Assembly (NCBI GenBank): GCA_030620935.1
Contig: JAUXIP010000072.1
Location: forward strand, 1-8,209
Reading direction: 5' to 3'
DNA: 8,209 bases
Source of the DNA: Deltaproteobacteria bacterium
GTDB taxonomy: Bacteria; Desulfobacterota_B; Binatia; UBA9968
The position numbers were made by a program, and so were the translations under genes. Each line of letters opens with the position of its first letter. Positions within the stretch are counted from its first letter, which is position 1. Under the pieces are notes generated by a model. The model was not told the origin of the DNA, did no database searches, and worked only from the letters and a program-made list of their open reading frames with translations. Shown here piece by piece: positions 6,855 through 8,209 of this stretch.

Positions 6855-6882
6855 TTGAAAATAAAGATTTTTTGGATATAGT
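6855..6882 (+). promoter_or_regulatory. Sigma70-like promoter of the Prx-Grx operon
   Basis: TTGAAA (6855-6860, five of six) and TATAGT (6877-6882, five of six) are spaced by 16 bases. Start of transcription is expected near 6889, giving a leader of about 30 bases with the SD GGGAGG (6902-6907). Confidence 0.65.
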
Positions 6883-6895
6883 AAATTCTTTATTT
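6859..6895. promoter_or_regulatory. AT-rich operator-like inverted repeat over the -10
   Basis: AAATAAAGA (6859-6867) and TCTTTATTT (6887-6895) are perfect nine-base arms centred on 6877, the first base of the -10 element. Three more symmetric pairs (6869-6871 / 6883-6885) extend the dyad to 12 of 18 positions. A dimer bound here would cover the promoter. An AT-rich dyad would suit a PerR/Fur-type peroxide or metal sensor, though the sequence is not the classical box. Confidence 0.4.
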
Positions 6896-6918
6896 ATGGA
6901 AGGGAGGAAAGAGCTACG

Positions 6919-7389
6919 ATGATTGAAGTTGGAAAGCAGGCGCCTGATTTTGAACTGGTTAGCCATCTGGGAGGAAAAAAATACAACCTGGGTCAGTTCA
7001 AAGGGCAAAAGAACGTGATGGTCGTGTTTTATCCACTGGATTGGACCCCCACCTGAAGCAAGGAAGTGCCTGGGATTCAGTCCATTCTGGACGAATTCAA
7101 GGCTGCGGACACTCAGGTTCTGGGTGTAAGTGTCGATAGCAGATATTCGCATGAAAATTGGGCCAACTCTCTAAAGGGGGTTTCGTTCCCGCTTCTTGCG
7201 GATTTTCATCCTAAAGGGGCCATGGCTAAAAGTTACGGACTCTACCTGGAGGATAAAGGCATCACCGACCGGGCAACCGTCATCATTGATAAAAACGGTG
7301 TGGTCCGCTACGCCGCATCGGTAACTCCGGCGGGAGAGCGCAACCCGAAAGATCTTTTGGCCGAGTGCCAAAAGATCAATAAAGGGTAG
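6919..7389 (+). CDS. Selenocysteine-containing peroxiredoxin (AhpC/TSA family)
   Basis: A 156-residue protein from ATG 6919 (SD GGGAGG, 6902-6907) to TAG 7387-7389, read through an in-frame TGA at 7054-7056 as Sec46. The thioredoxin-like fold and family motifs lie on both sides of the TGA in one frame: GKQAPDFEL (5-13), VVFYPLDWTPT (35-45), U46-SKEVPGIQ, GVSVDS (69-74), FPLLADFHPKGAMAKSYGL (90-108), and DRATVIIDKNGVVRY (117-131). The peroxidatic signature PxxxTxxC appears as P39-LDW-T43-PT-U46, with R118 as the conserved active-site arginine. Sec thus sits exactly where the peroxidatic Cys belongs. The only cysteine is C150 near the C-terminus. The BCP/PrxQ resolving Cys five residues after the peroxidatic one is P51 here, so the enzyme is 1-Cys-like and probably needs an external thiol. 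It should reduce hydrogen peroxide or organic hydroperoxides in the cytosol. The glutaredoxin gene begins one base after its stop. Automatic calls may start at GTG 7066 and lose the active site. Confidence 0.9.
7054..7056 (+). other. UGA selenocysteine codon (Sec46)
   Basis: TGA lies in frame between T45 and S47 and replaces the peroxidatic cysteine of the PxxxTxxC motif. The frame has no other interruption from 6919 to 7389, and family homology is unbroken across it. This is the pattern of recoding, not of decay. Confidence 0.9.
7062..7088 (+). promoter_or_regulatory. Candidate bacterial SECIS hairpin
   Basis: Pairs are G7062·U7088, G7063-C7087, (A7064 bulged), A7065-U7086, G7066·U7085, U7067-A7084, G7068-C7083, a C7069 / U7081-C7082 internal loop, then C7070-G7080, U7071-A7079, G7072-C7078 around a GGAUU loop (7073-7077). 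The loop begins 16 bases after the UGA and opens with GG. This fits the bacterial SECIS rule of a loop 16-37 bases downstream with a G in its first two positions. The upper stem is only three pairs. A competing stronger stem is 7073-7098: GGATTC / GAATTC with one G·T, bulged A7079, then GTCC / GGAC, loop ATTCT. It lacks the loop G. The two overlap and exclude each other. Confidence 0.55.
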
Positions 7390-7390
7390 G

Positions 7391-7633
7391 ATGCGGTTGG
7401 AGCTCTATTTCTATAATGAGTGCGGCTTCTCACAAAGCGTGTTGAATTGCATCACCAATCTTCGGGTTGGCGGTCAGATCGTTCAGAAAAACATCCGTGA
7501 GAAGGCTGATTACGAGAAAGAGTTGATAGATCTCTGCGGAGACAAGACTGTCCCTACCTTGGTCGTAGATGGGAAGGCTATGCGGGGATCGGAAGAAATT
7601 AATCAGTTTTTGGTCGACCGGTTCCTGGATTAG
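7391..7633 (+). CDS. Glutaredoxin-like thiol reductase (CxxS)
   Basis: An 80-residue protein with the compact glutaredoxin fold: MRLELYFYNECGFSQS with active site C11-G-F-S14 after beta-1, the cis-proline motif TVPTLVVDG (53-61, P55), and the GSEEI (66-70) segment that contacts glutathione in the family. The usual CPYC second cysteine is S14, so it acts through C11 alone, presumably with glutathione or another low-molecular thiol; C20 and C49 are extra cysteines. ATG 7391 lies one base after the peroxiredoxin stop, and the end of that gene (AAAGGG, 7380-7385) serves as SD, so translation is coupled. The likely job is reducing the selenenic acid or mixed selenide-sulfide formed on Sec46 of the partner. 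A Fe-S-carrier role, known for CGFS glutaredoxins, is an alternative, since the site is literally CGFS. Confidence 0.9.
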   Translation: MRLELYFYNECGFSQSVLNCITNLRVGGQIVQKNIREKADYEKELIDLCGDKTVPTLVVDGKAMRGSEEINQFLVDRFLD

Positions 7634-7665
7634 CTAGACAGGGCAGCTGCCACCGCCCAAATTAG

Positions 7666-7698
7666 AAAGGCCCGTGACTTTAACAAGTCCGGGCCTTT
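7666..7698 (+). terminator. Long-stem terminator of the Prx-Grx operon
   Basis: AAAGGCCCG (7666-7674) pairs perfectly with CGGGCCTTT (7690-7698). After bulged T7675 the stem continues GACTT (7676-7680) / AAGTC (7685-7689) around a TAAC loop: 14 pairs in all. The following bases are only moderately T-rich (GGCTTCTTT). The A/T-flanked symmetric stem could work on both strands. Confidence 0.8.
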
Positions 7699-7732
7699 GG
7701 CTTCTTTACCCTATGATGTTACAATTTGCCTC

Positions 7733-8209
7733 ATGCGTCTCGCCCTAGGAGTATATTTTGCTGCCATCTTTTGGCTCGTACTTTTACCTGTCTCAGTGCC
7801 GGGAGCAGACACCCCGCCGCTTTCAGCGTCAACCGAGACGCAACTTTTCAGCACGCCCGATGAGTCCGCTCAGCCGATTGCGTCGGTCAAAAAAGGAGAA
7901 GTGTTATCACCCATGGCCGAAACAGTAGGCGCTGGAAATGTGAGGTGGTATCTGGTTCGGACCAAGAGCGGGGCTGTCGGTTGGATCAAACGCGGTGATA
8001 GTGACGAATCAAAAAAATTAGAAAGCTTCTTTGAGTCCATTCCTTCCGAGATTAGTGTAGGCCGTTCGGTTACGCTGCCAAAACCCCCTTCCGGTTCTTT
8101 GCCGTCGGGCACGATCGTCGTTCCGGTGGTCATGACTGGTTCATCGGTGATCGTACCGGTCACTCTGAATGGCTCTGTAAAAACCTACTTGGTTCTAGAT
8201 ACCGGTGCG
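7733..8209 (+). CDS. Exported SH3 plus retropepsin-like aspartic protease (3' partial)
   Basis: The window holds the first 159 codons; the gene runs off the end. An ATG at 7733 is followed by a short positive start and a hydrophobic stretch (residues 4-22) with a likely signal-peptidase site around VPGA-D (23-26), so the protein should be exported. Residues about 37-92 resemble a bacterial SH3 domain (TQLFSTPDE, VKKGEVL, WYLVRTKSGAVGWIKR). A Ser/Pro-rich linker follows, then VPVVMTGSSVIVPVTLNGSV and YLVLDTGA (152-159). DTGA is the catalytic Asp motif of clan AA retropepsin-like proteases, so the catalytic domain is just beginning. No SD precedes the ATG. A TATGAT at 7712-7717 could be a -10 giving a very short leader, but no matching -35 is visible. 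The substrate is unknown; SH3 domains often bind cell wall or peptides. It belongs to a separate transcript from the Prx-Grx operon. Confidence 0.75.
   Translation, partial: MRLALGVYFAAIFWLVLLPVSVPGADTPPLSASTETQLFSTPDESAQPIASVKKGEVLSPMAETVGAGNVRWYLVRTKSGAVGWIKRGDSDESKKLESFFESIPSEISVGRSVTLPKPPSGSLPSGTIVVPVVMTGSSVIVPVTLNGSVKTYLVLDTGA

Noticed and set aside
6394..7152. 252-residue minus-strand ORF over the HDO end and Prx start
   Set aside because: It runs antisense through a terminator, a promoter and two genes with clear family motifs. Its own sequence shows no domain.
7066..7389. Stand-alone 107-residue ORF starting at GTG 7066
   Set aside because: It lacks the active site and any SD, and begins inside the peroxiredoxin. 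The upstream 49 codons in the same frame complete the family, so the true gene starts at 6919 with Sec at the TGA.
1..8209. CRISPR array, tRNA gene, insertion sequence or attachment site
   Set aside because: No regularly spaced direct repeats, cloverleaf, transposase motif or terminal inverted repeats with target duplication were seen on either strand.

Overview
The window comes from a bacterium of moderate GC content. Its coding sequences are dense, with SD-type ribosome binding sites and compact Rho-independent terminators. It carries an in-frame UGA at the catalytic position of a peroxiredoxin, which implies a host with selenocysteine (Sec) machinery. That trait, with UbiD-family, bicupin and haem-oxygenase-like (HDO/TenA-like) genes, suits an uncultured Desulfobacterota, NC10, Rokubacteria or Tectomicrobia-type lineage. 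This placement is inference; no phylogenetic marker gene is present.

Layout. Bases 1-356 hold no intact gene: a short stretch resembling the 3' end of 5S rRNA, a REP-like imperfect hairpin and two probable terminators. Bases 357-526 look like a Bax inhibitor-1/YccA-type membrane protein gene that has lost its middle. An overlapping two-gene unit follows: an ATP-grasp ligase-like protein (542-1912) and an M20 metallopeptidase (1899-3032). A convergent minus-strand pair encodes a UbiD-family prenylated-FMN decarboxylase (3062-4651) and a bicupin (4656-5759). An HDO-type gene (5935-6729) diverges from the bicupin. The shared intergenic region has back-to-back -35 elements and a perfect GACAATTGTC palindrome.

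After a strong GNRA-capped terminator comes the most notable part. A sigma70-like promoter lies inside a large inverted repeat and drives a two-gene operon. The first gene (6919-7389) is a peroxiredoxin whose peroxidatic cysteine codon is TGA (7054-7056), predicted to be Sec46. A candidate bacterial SECIS hairpin lies just downstream. The second gene (7391-7633) is a small glutaredoxin with a CxxS active site. The peroxiredoxin has no cysteine at the usual resolving position, so the glutaredoxin is the natural candidate for reducing it. A long hairpin terminator closes the operon. The window ends inside an exported SH3 plus retropepsin-like aspartic protease gene (7733 onward).

A standard gene caller would probably miss the first 49 codons of the peroxiredoxin and start it at a spurious GTG at 7066, losing the catalytic residue.
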